Shown: positions 1 through 7,754 of the stretch, in pieces
How the letters are laid out: every line of letters begins with the position of its first letter
How positions within the stretch are numbered: position 1 is the first letter of the stretch
NCBI GenBank assembly: GCA_035471925.1
Contig: DATIPO010000082.1
Span: forward strand, 1-46,742
Source: JANQFM01 sp035471925
GTDB taxonomy: Bacteria > Acidobacteriota > UBA6911 > RPQK01 > DATIPO01
Direction of reading: 5' to 3'
Length of the DNA: 46,742 nucleotides
Notes under the pieces: model-generated
The model's database searches: none
What the model was told of the DNA's origin: nothing
The model's input: the letters and a program-made list of their open reading frames with translations, nothing else
Position numbers and translations under genes: made by a program

Positions 1-2849
1 CCGCTGAAATCCAGAACGACGGCGTTGTCGGTGCCCGCGCCGGTGGTCAGGTCGAAGCCGTTTCCCGAAGGCGAAGCCGTGGCGTAGGCGTTGTTGCTGA
101 CGGTGGCCGTGAAGCTTCCGCTTCCCGCAGGATTGAGGTCGATGCCTTCAGCGGCTGAAGCGTTGATGAAGTTGCCGTCGATGACGACCGAAACGGCGAA
201 GGTACCGCCCGAAGTCACGTCCACGGCGTTGGCGCTTCCAGACAGGTCCAGGCCGCGGACTTCCACGCCCACGCGGTCGGCGGCAGTGGCGTCGACGGTG
301 ACGCCGTTGCCCGCGCTGTTGCTGACGACCGGGAAGTCGCTGGGCGGACTGACGGTCGTCGCCGGCGGATTGGGCGCCATGATGGTCACGCCGCCCAACA
401 TGAAGCTGGCGCTGGAGTGACCCAGCAGGATCTGTCCGTTCTTGAGCTCGATGCCCTGATCCTGACCGGTGTCGGCGCCGTCGCCTTCGAAGATCAGGAT
501 GGTGTCGCCGTCGACCGAGGCCTCCTGGGCGTCGTCGTCGGGCGTGTCGTCGACGCCGTCGTTGAGCTGGTTGAAGGGCGTGCCCGAAGTGCCGTCGCCG
601 CCGGCGGCGGCGCTGTTGTCGACGTAGATAATGCGTTCGTCGACGATGGTCACGTCCACAGCGCCCTCGGAGCAGGCCGCCGGCACTTCGTCGTCGCAGA
701 CTTCGTAGACGAAGCTGTCGGCGGTGTTCTTGGCCCCCGCCGGGGGCGTGTAAAGGAAGGTCCCGTCCTCGTCGAAGCGGACGGTTCCGCCGCCCATGGT
801 GGCAATCGGATCGCCCGGACCGATGTCGGCCAAGCTGCCCGAATCGGCTCCAGCGCGGCTGACCGTCAGAGTGGCGGAGTCCACGTCGCTGTCCGGGGTG
901 CCCTGAGTGAGGACTCCGTCAGCGTCGGCGGCGAAGGCCGGTCCCTGGAAAGGCGTCAGGGTCGCATCGATGGTCCCGCCCGCAATCTGGGTGTTGCCCA
1001 CCGTCGTGTAGGCGTCGGCCTGAGCCATGGGCGGATCATTGACGGCCGTGACCGTGACCGTGGCGGCCAGCATGTTGCTGTCGGCCGCCGAGGCGTCGGT
1101 CACCTGGTAGGTCAGATCCCGCTGGCCTTCCACCGGGTCGCCGGTGTCGGTGTTCTCGTAGGTGACGCTTTGCAGGACGGTCTGGTAGACCGCCGCGGTA
1201 TCGGTTCCCGTCAGCGTCAGGGTGCCGGCGGCGAAAGAGCAGGTGACCGATCCCGCAGGTGTACAGTCGAGCACGTCCTGGCCGGATTGGAAGGTTCCGG
1301 GACTGATGACCACCGTTGCGCCGGTGATGTTCTCGCCGTCGAATTCGGAGACCGTGAGCGAGGGAGAAACCGCCGTGGGCGGATCGTCCTCGGTGTAGCC
1401 GAGACTGCCCCCGTTGGCCAGCACCGGATCGTCGGGCATCGCCGTGACCGTGACCGTGAAGCTGTCGCCGGCCATGGCCATGAGCGGATCTTCCACCGTA
1501 ATGGTGATGGTGGCCATGCCGTTCTGATTGAGCTGGGGCATGACCATGGCGGTGCGGTTGGTCCCCGAACCGCCCAAGATCACCGATACCAGCCCGGGAT
1601 TGGTGTTGCCGGTCACCATCACCGTCAGGTCGGCGGCGGCGTGGTCGGGATCGTCCACCGTGAAGGGGACGTTCACCGTGGCCGCGTCCTCGGCCACCAT
1701 GAAGTCGGCGATGTCGCTGATGGTGGGCGGATCGTTGTCGCCTGCGATGGTGAGGTCGGAGGTCGCGGACGGACCGTCGGTGAGGCCGTCGTTGGCTTGA
1801 AAGGCGACCGCCCGGTTGGTGGTGTTGGGCGACATCGAGGTGTTGTCGTAAGTCACCGTGCGGATGACGGTCTGGAAGTTGGCCGGCGTGTCGGGTCCCG
1901 TCAAGCTCAGGATGCCGGTGGCGGGAGTGTAGTTGGCGACGATCGATGTTCCGGCGGTGTCGGCGGCCAGGACTTCGTCGGTGCCGTCCAGCAGATTGCT
2001 GATGGTCACCGTGGCCGAGGCCACCATGGCCGTATCAGGATCGTCCACCGTGGCGGCCGCATCGACGATCGAAACCGGTCCGCCGTCCTCGTTGAAGACG
2101 GCAGCGAAATCGAGGCCCATGGCGGGGCCGTTGAGGTCCACAACGGGACCGTCGTTGGCGGCGATGACGGTGACCTCGGTGGTGGCGGTGTTGCTCACCT
2201 CGCCCGCCGCCGGACCCTGCACCTGAAAGTCGATGTTGCGGGTGGTCGTGTCGGGGTCGTCGGACGTGTTGTCGTAGGTGACCGTGCGGATGACCTGCTG
2301 GAAATTGGCCACCGAATCGGGTCCGGTCAGCGTCAGCACGCCGCTGCCCGGATTATAGGAGGCCACGATGGAGGTTCCCGTGGCGTCGGCGGCCAGCACT
2401 TCGTCGGCGCCGTCGAAAAGGGTGCGGATGGTGACCGTGCCGGAGACCAGATCACCCATGTCCATGTCGGTGACGGTAGCGTCGCTGTCGGCCGCAGAAA
2501 GCGGTCCGCCGTTTTCGGTGAAGGTGGCGGCGAATCCGTCGCCCACCTCGGGCGGCGGACCGTTGAGGTCGATCTCGGGAGGCTGCTGATCTTCGGTAGC
2601 GCAGTTGTCGCGGTCGCACTGCACCACGGCCAGCCGGGCGTCCAGAATGTCGATCACCCCGTCGTCGTTGAGGTCGCGGGGATCATCGACTCCCGCCGGC
2701 TGGTTGCGCATCGAGAGAATGATGAGGATGTCGTCGCGGTCGACGTCTCCGTCGTTGTCCAAATCCGCCGTCTGGGCCAGCAGAGAGGGCGCCAGCAGCA
2801 GGGCCATGATTGCGGCCGAAAGCAGGGGGAGGGTCCGGGGGCGTTTCAT
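1..2849 (-). CDS. Secreted dockerin and cadherin-like repeat protein, 3' end outside window
   Basis: About 949 residues are visible and the frame stays open to the left edge. The order is a signal peptide (about 1-25), then a dockerin type I-like pair of calcium loops (D29 to D40 and D59 to D70, both with the D-x-N/D-x-D-G pattern). Two homologous repeats of about 125 residues follow, each ending near a VIRTVTYDNTS motif, with a diverged third copy (VLQSVTYENT). Next come bacterial Ig/cadherin-like segments, one with a DGTFLYTPPAGA motif, and finally what looks like the start of a beta-helix (IIYVDNSAAAGGDGTSGTPF). The start is ATG at 2849; the Shine-Dalgarno GGGAGGG lies inside the end of the upstream gene, whose stop is one base away, so the two are co-transcribed and probably translationally coupled. 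Likely a cell-surface or extracellular adhesin-like or polysaccharide-associated protein. No catalytic site is visible and any C-terminal sorting signal lies outside the window. Confidence 0.9.
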   Translation of the reverse strand, partial: MKRPRTLPLLSAAIMALLLAPSLLAQTADLDNDGDVDRDDILIILSMRNQPAGVDDPRDLNDDGVIDILDARLAVVQCDRDNCATEDQQPPEIDLNGPPPEVGDGFAATFTENGGPLSAADSDATVTDMDMGDLVSGTVTIRTLFDGADEVLAADATGTSIVASYNPGSGVLTLTGPDSVANFQQVIRTVTYDNTSDDPDTTTRNIDFQVQGPAAGEVSNTATTEVTVIAANDGPVVDLNGPAMGLDFAAVFNEDGGPVSIVDAAATVDDPDTAMVASATVTISNLLDGTDEVLAADTAGTSIVANYTPATGILSLTGPDTPANFQTVIRTVTYDNTSMSPNTTNRAVAFQANDGLTDGPSATSDLTIAGDNDPPTISDIADFMVAEDAATVNVPFTVDDPDHAAADLTVMVTGNTNPGLVSVILGGSGTNRTAMVMPQLNQNGMATITITVEDPLMAMAGDSFTVTVTAMPDDPVLANGGSLGYTEDDPPTAVSPSLTVSEFDGENITGATVVISPGTFQSGQDVLDCTPAGSVTCSFAAGTLTLTGTDTAAVYQTVLQSVTYENTDTGDPVEGQRDLTYQVTDASAADSNMLAATVTVTAVNDPPMAQADAYTTVGNTQIAGGTIDATLTPFQGPAFAADADGVLTQGTPDSDVDSATLTVSRAGADSGSLADIGPGDPIATMGGGTVRFDEDGTFLYTPPAGAKNTADSFVYEVCDDEVPAACSEGAVDVTIVDERIIYVDNSAAAGGDGTSGTPFNQLNDGVDDTPDDDAQEASVDGDTILIFEGDGADTGQDQGIELKNGQILLGHSSASFMLGGVTIMAPNPPATTVSPPSDFPVVSNSAGNGVTVDATAADRVGVEVRGLDLSGSANAVDVTSGGTFAVSVVIDGNFINASAAEGIDLNPAGSGSFTATVSNNAYATASPSGNGFDLTTGAGTDNAVVLDFS

Positions 2850-2850
2850 T

Positions 2851-3521
2851 TTACAGGCCCTCCCTGATGTTGCCGCGTCGGTGCATGCGCCTGAGTCCGG
2901 CCCCCAGCAGCAAGGCCGACAGCAGGACGAGGCCCCACTGGGACAGGGTGGGAATCTGCTGGGCCGGCTGGGGAGCGAGAACCAGCACCTCGCCGTCCAT
3001 GCTCTGGGACTGCAGGGGATTGCCGTTCTCGTCCGAGGGCGAGGCGTTCACGCCCAGGGTTACGGGATGGTTTCCTTGGACCAGGGCCTGAAAGGTCAGA
3101 GTGAAGAGGATGATCGGTTCATCCTGCTGCAGCGACACCAGATCAATCGCGGGCAGAAGCGATACGGCCACGCCGTCTTCCGTCCCCATGCCCGAAAAGC
3201 TCTGATTGATGACCTCCCCGCCCCCTTCGTTTCCCAATTCCCCGCCGAAGCTGATCGACTGGAACGTCAGGTTGGCCGGATCAAAGCCGACTTGCAGATC
3301 GTAGGCCCCCAGGGCCGGCGTGCCCCTGCGGGCAGTCCCGAAGCCTGCACCGTGACGTTCACGCTGCCGCCCACGCTGCCAGAACCGCCATCGACCTGAA
3401 ACTGAACCGTGGGTGCTGCCGCGCCCCGGGAGCTGATGTCCTTTCCCGGCTCGGACGCAGCCAATGAGGCTAATGAAAAAAGTAAAAGAGTGAGAAGACA
3501 AAAGAGGGATAATTTTTTCAA
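2851..3521 (-). CDS. IPTL-CTERM surface protein with cohesin-like domain (frameshifted)
   Basis: Two overlapping frames together make one protein. The 5' part starts at TTG 3521 behind a strong GGGGAGGA Shine-Dalgarno and encodes a signal peptide (MKKLSLFCLLTLLLFSLASL) followed by strands such as GSVNVTVQASGLPAG. The 3' part continues as TPALGAYDLQVGFDPANLTF and ends with IPTLSQWGLVLLSALLL plus an Arg-rich tail, the IPTL-CTERM sorting signature: motif, one membrane span, basic end. The 3' frame alone is open from 3567. The mature domain reads like a cohesin-type beta sandwich (AYDLQVGFDPANLTF, LFTLTFQA). One extra C in the CCCC run at 3323-3326 (plus strand) would restore a continuous frame through GLPAGGTPALG. 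The break may be a sequencing error or a real mutation. In a sorted product the C-terminal helix would be processed by an exosortase-like enzyme; none is visible in the window. Confidence 0.8.
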
Positions 3522-3693
3522 GATCTTCCTCCCCCGGCCCGGCAAGTCCCAGATAAAGACCAAGCAACCACCCAAAACGCGCTCGCCCGATCTACAGGCT
3601 ATGGCGTCACCCGGAACGCCTTCTTCGACTTGCAGTCCTTCACCCCGACGTGGGGAAGAAGCGCAACGCAATTCGGCAAACTTTCACCTGTTG

Positions 3694-3739
3694 AATCGAA
3701 ATGGTAGCGCAACAATTGTCTAATCGCAAATGGTAACGC
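3694..3739. repeat. Imperfect direct repeat in a divergent promoter region
   Basis: Two copies of AATCG(C)AAATGGTA(G/A)CGC lie at 3694-3710 and 3722-3739. The AAATGGTA cores are 29 bases apart, close to three helical turns, so a protein could bind both on one face. The copies differ by one inserted C and one G/A change. They could be operator half-sites for either neighbour. On the minus strand each reads TACCATTT, which resembles a -10 element. Confidence 0.4.
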
Positions 3740-3825
3740 GAGTTCGTTATGGACTATTTGCCCTTAAACAAGCCCCCTCGTGGCCCTTTATGTCATCAAC
3801 CGTTGAAAAATGTCACTCCAAACAG

Positions 3826-3831
3826 CATACT
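3826..3831 (+). promoter_or_regulatory. -10-like CATACT, 8 nt before ATG 3840
   Basis: There is no Shine-Dalgarno before any candidate start of the serine hydrolase. A CATACT hexamer (four of six to TATAAT) sits 8 nt upstream of ATG 3840, the spacing expected for a leaderless mRNA. It favours 3840 over the in-frame ATG at 3810. Confidence 0.3.
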
Positions 3832-3839
3832 TGCCGTGC

Positions 3840-5159
3840 ATGCATTCAATCGCAATCCGAGAGCGTGGACCCAGGACCCGCAAGGCTGACGGCGTCAAGC
3901 TCTGGGTCCTGGCGGCGGTCCTGGCGAGCGGCGTCTGGAGCTGTGCACGTGCCCCGCAAACTGAACACGAAGCCTCGGCCATGGGCATCGACCGCGAGCA
4001 TCTGGGCCACCTCGACCGGGTCATCGAGTCGGCAATCAAGAATGAGGAAACCAGAGGTGCCGTGCTGCTGGTGTCGTGGGAGGGCCAGGTGGTCTGGAAC
4101 AAGGCCTACGGAAGACGAGCCGTGGCCGCAGACTCAGTTCAGACCCAAAGTCCGGAGCAGCAAAACGGGGACGCTGGAGACGAGGCAACATCCCAAACCG
4201 ACGGCGAGAACTCTGATGGGAACCCGGCGTCCCAGGATGAGCCGATGACGCTGGACACGGTCTTCGACATGGCGTCCCTGACCAAGGTCATGGCGACCGC
4301 CCCAGCGGTGATGATCCTGGTGGAGGAAGGCAAGATTGCACTCACCGACCGGGTTCGGGACTACCTTCCCGGATTCGAGCACCACGGCAAGGACTCCATC
4401 CGTCTGATCCACCTGCTCACCCACTACTCGGGACTGCGTCCCGATGTCGACTTGGACGAGCCCTGGGAGGGCTACGAGACGGCCATCCAACTGGGGTTGG
4501 AGGAGCACCCCGTGGCCGAGCCGGGGGAGCGCTTCATCTACAGCGACATCAACTTCTTTCTCCTGGCCGAGATCGTCCGCCGCGTCGGCGGAATGCCCTT
4601 CGAGGAGTTTTGCCAGGAGCGCATGTACCGTCCGCTGGGCATGAAAGACACCGGCTTTAATCCCCCCACTGACCTGCTGCCGCGCATCGCTCCCACGGAA
4701 CCTCACCAAGGAGACATGCTGAGGGGGACGGTCCACGATCCCACAACCCGGCGCATGGGAGGGGTGGCCGGACACGCCGGACTCTTCTCGACGGCCGCCG
4801 ACGTGGCCCGATTCGCCTCCATGATCCTCAACGAGGGCCGCTTGGACGGCGTCAGGGTGCTGTCGCCCTTGGCGGTGCGGGCCATGACGCGTCCTCAGAG
4901 TCCCTTTGGCAAGCCCCATCTGCGGGGACTGGGGTTCGACATCGACAGTCCCTACGCCACTCTGCGCGGCGATCTCTTTGAGAAGGGTTCCTTCGGCCAC
5001 ACCGGCTTCACGGGCACCTCGTTGTGGATCGATCCCAAGACACAGACCTCTGTTATTCTGTTGACCAGCCGCCTCCATCCCGATGGACGCGGCAGCGTCG
5101 TTTCGCTTCGCAAGAAGGTGGCCTCAGTGGTTGCGGCCTCCCTGCGCAATGTTCCCTAG
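3840..5159 (+). CDS. Beta-lactamase-fold serine hydrolase, exported, possible lipoprotein
   Basis: 439 residues from ATG 3840. A basic N-terminus and hydrophobic stretch end at VWSC (Cys35), a loose lipobox, so it may be a lipoprotein. The active-site motifs of the class C beta-lactamase/penicillin-binding-protein family are present: SLTK (nucleophile Ser146, Lys149), a Y-S-D triad at Tyr234 (YSDIN) and the HTG triad at 387-389. Typical family phrases are LLTHYSGL, RMYRPLGM and GHAGLFSTAADVARF. Members hydrolyse esters, amides or peptidoglycan peptides; the substrate cannot be read from sequence. Unusual is a Gln/Asp/Ser-rich insert of about 40 residues (about 97-134) between the first strands and the catalytic SxxK. 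An in-frame ATG at 3810 would add ten residues, but neither start has a Shine-Dalgarno. The next gene follows after 54 bases. Confidence 0.88.
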   Translation: MHSIAIRERGPRTRKADGVKLWVLAAVLASGVWSCARAPQTEHEASAMGIDREHLGHLDRVIESAIKNEETRGAVLLVSWEGQVVWNKAYGRRAVAADSVQTQSPEQQNGDAGDEATSQTDGENSDGNPASQDEPMTLDTVFDMASLTKVMATAPAVMILVEEGKIALTDRVRDYLPGFEHHGKDSIRLIHLLTHYSGLRPDVDLDEPWEGYETAIQLGLEEHPVAEPGERFIYSDINFFLLAEIVRRVGGMPFEEFCQERMYRPLGMKDTGFNPPTDLLPRIAPTEPHQGDMLRGTVHDPTTRRMGGVAGHAGLFSTAADVARFASMILNEGRLDGVRVLSPLAVRAMTRPQSPFGKPHLRGLGFDIDSPYATLRGDLFEKGSFGHTGFTGTSLWIDPKTQTSVILLTSRLHPDGRGSVVSLRKKVASVVAASLRNVP

Positions 5160-5213
5160 CTTGCGCCCGACCGGCCAGGGCCGGACGGGATGCAGCGAGC
5201 CCGGTGGCGAGCA

Positions 5214-5660
5214 ATGGCTCAACGATGTCCTTTCTGCAAGACCCGCTTGTGGACCGACCCCTGGTTCAGCCGGGGGAGCCTGCGCTGTCCCCGCTGCGGC
5301 AATGAATTCCAGCCCACCGTCCACTGGGGATACTTCCGCCTGATGGTTCTGCTGGTGGTGGTGCTGGCGCTGGCCATCATCGTCTTTCTGCCGCCCAAGG
5401 TGATTTGGATCGTGCTTTTCGTCATCGGCTTGGGCGTGCTCTTCTGGTACTTTCCCCGCCTCATTGACCTGCGTCCCGTGCCCACCGAGGTGGGTGCCAC
5501 CGAGGGGGTGCTGGAGAACGACCGGATGGAGGAAGAAGACTGGGAAGAGAAGCTGGACAAGCTGGCTGAACAGAGACGGTACCGCTACGGCATCCTGCTG
5601 GCCTTGGTCATGGCCCTGATACTGGTGGTCCTGACGGGTCTTCGGGGCTGGTTCGGCTGA
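5214..5660 (+). CDS. Zinc-ribbon membrane protein of unknown function
   Basis: 148 residues from ATG 5214, preceded by GGTGG; an upstream in-frame ATG at 5190 adds only an Arg-rich octapeptide. The N-terminus carries a four-Cys zinc ribbon (CPFC, then CPRC about 18 residues later). Two closely spaced hydrophobic helices follow (LMVLLVVVLALAIIVFL and VIWIVLFVIGLGVLFWYF), then an acidic soluble stretch (EEEDWEEKLDKLAEQ) and a final membrane span (GILLALVMALILVVLTGL). The pattern fits a small cytoplasmic-facing zinc ribbon tethered to the inner membrane. I do not recognise a family with a known role. Probably co-transcribed with the serine hydrolase 54 bases upstream. Confidence 0.75.
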   Translation: MAQRCPFCKTRLWTDPWFSRGSLRCPRCGNEFQPTVHWGYFRLMVLLVVVLALAIIVFLPPKVIWIVLFVIGLGVLFWYFPRLIDLRPVPTEVGATEGVLENDRMEEEDWEEKLDKLAEQRRYRYGILLALVMALILVVLTGLRGWFG

Positions 5661-5669
5661 GCGCTCCAC

Positions 5670-5691
5670 AGGCCGACCCCTCGTGCGGCCT
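5670..5691. terminator. Candidate hairpin between convergent genes
   Basis: AGGCCG, a ten-base loop, then CGGCCT form a perfect six-pair GC-rich stem ten bases after the zinc-ribbon gene, between convergent transcription units. There is no T-run on either strand, so an intrinsic terminator is only possible. A second weaker stem (CGCTGGTAAA with TTTACAGCG) lies at 5793-5820, close to the Nudix stop. Confidence 0.3.
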
Positions 5692-5828
5692 CGAAAGCCC
5701 CGAGAAGCACACCACCGGACTTTGCCGCAAGGGCCGCGGGTAGGAACGTCAAGAGGGTTGAGCCGGCACCCGAGGCTCTGCATTCCTTTCAACGCTGGTA
5801 AAACGGGCCGCTTTACAGCGACCCGAAC

Positions 5829-6338
5829 TTAAGTCGGCAGGCTGTCGCCGCACTCAAGCAGACGGCGAAGATCCCGCAAGACGGAAAGGTTGGCCGCCGG
5901 AAGAGGCAAAGCGCTCAAGTCGCGGACTGCAAACCAGCCCTCGTCGGCGTCACCCACCCGCGGATCCGACCGCGGATCGCCGGCGGATGAGTCAGATTCC
6001 AGCCGGCAGAGAAAGAAGTGCAGGCGGACGCGCCGCTGGGGGTAGTCGTGCTCCACCGTCCGCAGCGCACGCCAGGCGTCCTCGCCAAGTTCGATTCCCA
6101 CCTCTTCCCGGACTTCCCGCCGCAGAGCCTCAAGCGGACTCTCGCCAGCTTCGATCTTGCCTCCGGGAAACTCCCACAGCCCGTCCAAGTGGCCTGTCCC
6201 GCGGCGTTTCTGCATCCACACGCGTCCCTGGCGCAGCAACACGCCCACCGCCACCTCGACTACCTCAGGAGGCTGACCCGATTGTTGCTCAGAGCGTTTC
6301 AACGTAGGCTCCTTGGGCCGTTTCGAGGCGAGTTCCAC
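5829..6338 (-). CDS. MutT-type Nudix hydrolase (8-oxo-dGTP diphosphatase-like)
   Basis: 169 residues. A complete Nudix box runs from Gly60: G-x5-E66-x7-R74-E75-V-x-E78-E79-x-G81-I. It is preceded by the LDGLWEFPGGK sequence typical of MutT-like (d)NTP sanitising enzymes. Such enzymes remove oxidised nucleotides or other nucleoside diphosphate derivatives; MutT specificity is likely but not proven. The gene overlaps the end of the EamA transporter gene by 50 bases if ATG 6338 is used. A start further in, near the VVEVAVGVLL strand, is possible because the first 25 residues look poorly structured. It is the last gene of the minus-strand run that includes thyA and folA, which fits a nucleotide-pool role. 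Confidence 0.9.
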   Translation of the reverse strand: MELASKRPKEPTLKRSEQQSGQPPEVVEVAVGVLLRQGRVWMQKRRGTGHLDGLWEFPGGKIEAGESPLEALRREVREEVGIELGEDAWRALRTVEHDYPQRRVRLHFFLCRLESDSSAGDPRSDPRVGDADEGWFAVRDLSALPLPAANLSVLRDLRRLLECGDSLPT

Positions 6339-7206
6339 GGGTAGCCACCATCCAGATTCCCGATCCCACCAAGACCCCGCCCAACCAGATCAATCCGGTC
6401 ACGGGCTCCCCCAAAAGCCAGTAGGCCAGCGCCGAAGCCACAACCGGCTCGGCCAGGACCAGCAAAGAAACCAAGGTTGCGGACAAAAAACGCAACGACC
6501 AGTTGTAGGACGTGTGTCCCAGGCACTGGGGAAAGACGGCCAGCAGCACCATGGAAGCATAAGTCGAAGACTCAAATCCCGTCAGCGGCAGGCCGCTCAG
6601 GACCACCGCCGCCCCCAGGAATAGCGCCGCCGCGGCATAGGTCGGCACGACGTACTGGAGCAGCGTCCGCCCTTGGCGAAGGCGGCGTCCCAACACCAGG
6701 TAGACGGCGAAAGCGGCTCCTCCCACCACCGACAGCAGCGCTCCCAGTCCGCCGCCTTCGACTTCTAAGTCATTGTAAACAAGCAGGGCACTGCCCGAGA
6801 AGGTGACCAGGAAACCCGCCACTCCCCAACGCGTCAGCCGCTCGCCAAACCAGAAATAGGAGATTACCGCCACCGGAATGGGTGCCGTGTAAACCAAGAG
6901 GACGGAAACCGCCACCGAAGTGTAGCGGAGGGACGCGAACCAAAAGGCGAAGTGCAACGCCAAGGCCAGCCCGGCCGCCACAACCAAGCCCGGGGAATCA
7001 CGCTGAGCTTCTCCCTGTCTCCGCCGGTCAGCCCAATAGAAAGGACTCAGGAACAGAGCCGCCAAAGCCAGCCGGTAAAAAGCGATGGTTAGAGTAGGCG
7101 CTTCCTGGGAGAAGCGTACCAAGACCGATCCCGAAGAGATAGCCAGCAACCCGAAGCTCAGCACTACTGCAATGCGCAGTCGGGAGGGCTGGCGGCTGTC
7201 GTTCAC
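6289..7206 (-). CDS. EamA-family (DMT superfamily) transporter
   Basis: 305 residues from GTG 7206, chosen because GAGAGGA lies just before it. An upstream GTG at 7221, overlapping the previous stop, would add five residues. The protein has about ten hydrophobic helices in two homologous halves. Each half starts with the drug/metabolite-transporter pattern (SGSVLVRFSQEAPTLTIAFYR in the first) and the second ends with LGEPVTGLIWLGGVLVGSGIW. Family members export amino acids, nucleobases or other metabolites at the inner membrane; the substrate is not predictable. It sits in the operon-like run between the FMN protein and the Nudix gene, overlapping the latter. Confidence 0.87.
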   Translation of the reverse strand: MNDSRQPSRLRIAVVLSFGLLAISSGSVLVRFSQEAPTLTIAFYRLALAALFLSPFYWADRRRQGEAQRDSPGLVVAAGLALALHFAFWFASLRYTSVAVSVLLVYTAPIPVAVISYFWFGERLTRWGVAGFLVTFSGSALLVYNDLEVEGGGLGALLSVVGGAAFAVYLVLGRRLRQGRTLLQYVVPTYAAAALFLGAAVVLSGLPLTGFESSTYASMVLLAVFPQCLGHTSYNWSLRFLSATLVSLLVLAEPVVASALAYWLLGEPVTGLIWLGGVLVGSGIWMVATRGTRLETAQGAYVETL

Positions 7207-7217
7207 GTGTCCTCTCT

Positions 7218-7694
7218 TCACTCCTGGTGAGCTTGAGTCAGGCGGCTGCTCACCCGGCGGCGCAGTTGCAGGCGGCGCTCCAGGCTGTCTTGGTCGGCCT
7301 GGAAGCGGATGCCCGAGGTCAAGGCCGCCTGGCCCTCCTCAGGGGTGGGAAAGTCCTCGCTGACGCTGACGGGTTGGAAGCTGAAAACCGTCTGGGAATC
7401 TGCTTCGGCAACACGGCGGGCCATGCCCTTGAGGTAGTAGACGAAGTCTCGATGGGCGAAGACCAGGGTGCATTTGCCGCGTTTGTCCAGATTGCCGGCA
7501 CTGCGGCTGCCCTTGCCGATGTAGAAATGCAGCTTTTCCCTCCAAAGCAGCACCTCGAAGTAGGAAAGCAGTGCCACGTGAGGATACCCCTGCATATCCA
7601 GGGAAATGAGGGGAAGAGCACGGCACTCGGGCGGCTCCTCGCTCAAACGGCCAACCAGGTCGGGGGGTATGCGGGTCTCCAGCTCTCGCGCCAT
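7218..7694 (-). CDS. FMN-binding split-barrel (PPOX-type) protein
   Basis: 158 residues. The sequence follows the pyridoxamine-phosphate-oxidase-like split barrel: PLISLDMQGYPHVALLSYFEVL, then LHFYIGKGSRSAGNLDKRGKCTLVF, where small basic residues usually contact the FMN phosphate, and a C-terminal helix rich in Arg and Gln. Members bind FMN, F420 or heme and have varied redox roles; this one cannot be assigned to a reaction. There is no Shine-Dalgarno. The hexamer TACAAT lies 6 nt before ATG 7694, so the gene may have its own leaderless promoter within the run, 60 bases after folA. Confidence 0.78.
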   Translation of the reverse strand: MARELETRIPPDLVGRLSEEPPECRALPLISLDMQGYPHVALLSYFEVLLWREKLHFYIGKGSRSAGNLDKRGKCTLVFAHRDFVYYLKGMARRVAEADSQTVFSFQPVSVSEDFPTPEEGQAALTSGIRFQADQDSLERRLQLRRRVSSRLTQAHQE

Positions 7695-7700
7695 GCGGGC

Positions 7701-7706
7701 ATTGTA
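7701..7706 (-). promoter_or_regulatory. -10-like TACAAT, 6 nt before ATG 7694
   Basis: TACAAT matches five of six bases of the sigma-70 -10 consensus and lies 6 nt upstream of a start without Shine-Dalgarno. The context CGCGTTACAAT is identical over 11 bases to the one before aroC. Confidence 0.4.
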
Positions 7707-7754
7707 ACGCGCCTGCGCCGAGGTGCGAAAACCGGATCGATGGCTCCGCCAAAC

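Larger units (their letters stand above)
3522..3839. other. Divergent intergenic region between surface-protein unit and serine hydrolase
   Basis: This 318-base gap is more AT-rich than its flanks. I find no convincing coding frame: the short frames across it have no ribosome site and no domain-like pattern. It should hold the promoters for both divergent units. Visible elements are an imperfect direct repeat (AAATGGTA core at 3699 and 3728) and a CATACT hexamer 8 nt before the ATG at 3840. No clear -35/-10 pair was found for the minus-strand unit. Confidence 0.5.

Noticed and set aside
417..2867. Long plus-strand open frame (816 codons) opposite the dockerin gene
   Set aside because: Its translation is a Gly/Val/His/Arg-rich string with no domain pattern. 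The minus strand has a signal peptide, calcium loops and real repeats. The long frame is a by-product of GC-rich codon bias.
5166..5189. GC-rich hairpin CCCGACCGGCC/GGCCGGACGGG after the serine hydrolase
   Set aside because: It has an internal A-A mismatch and a two-base loop, no T-run, and sits directly before a co-directional gene, so a terminator call is not supported.
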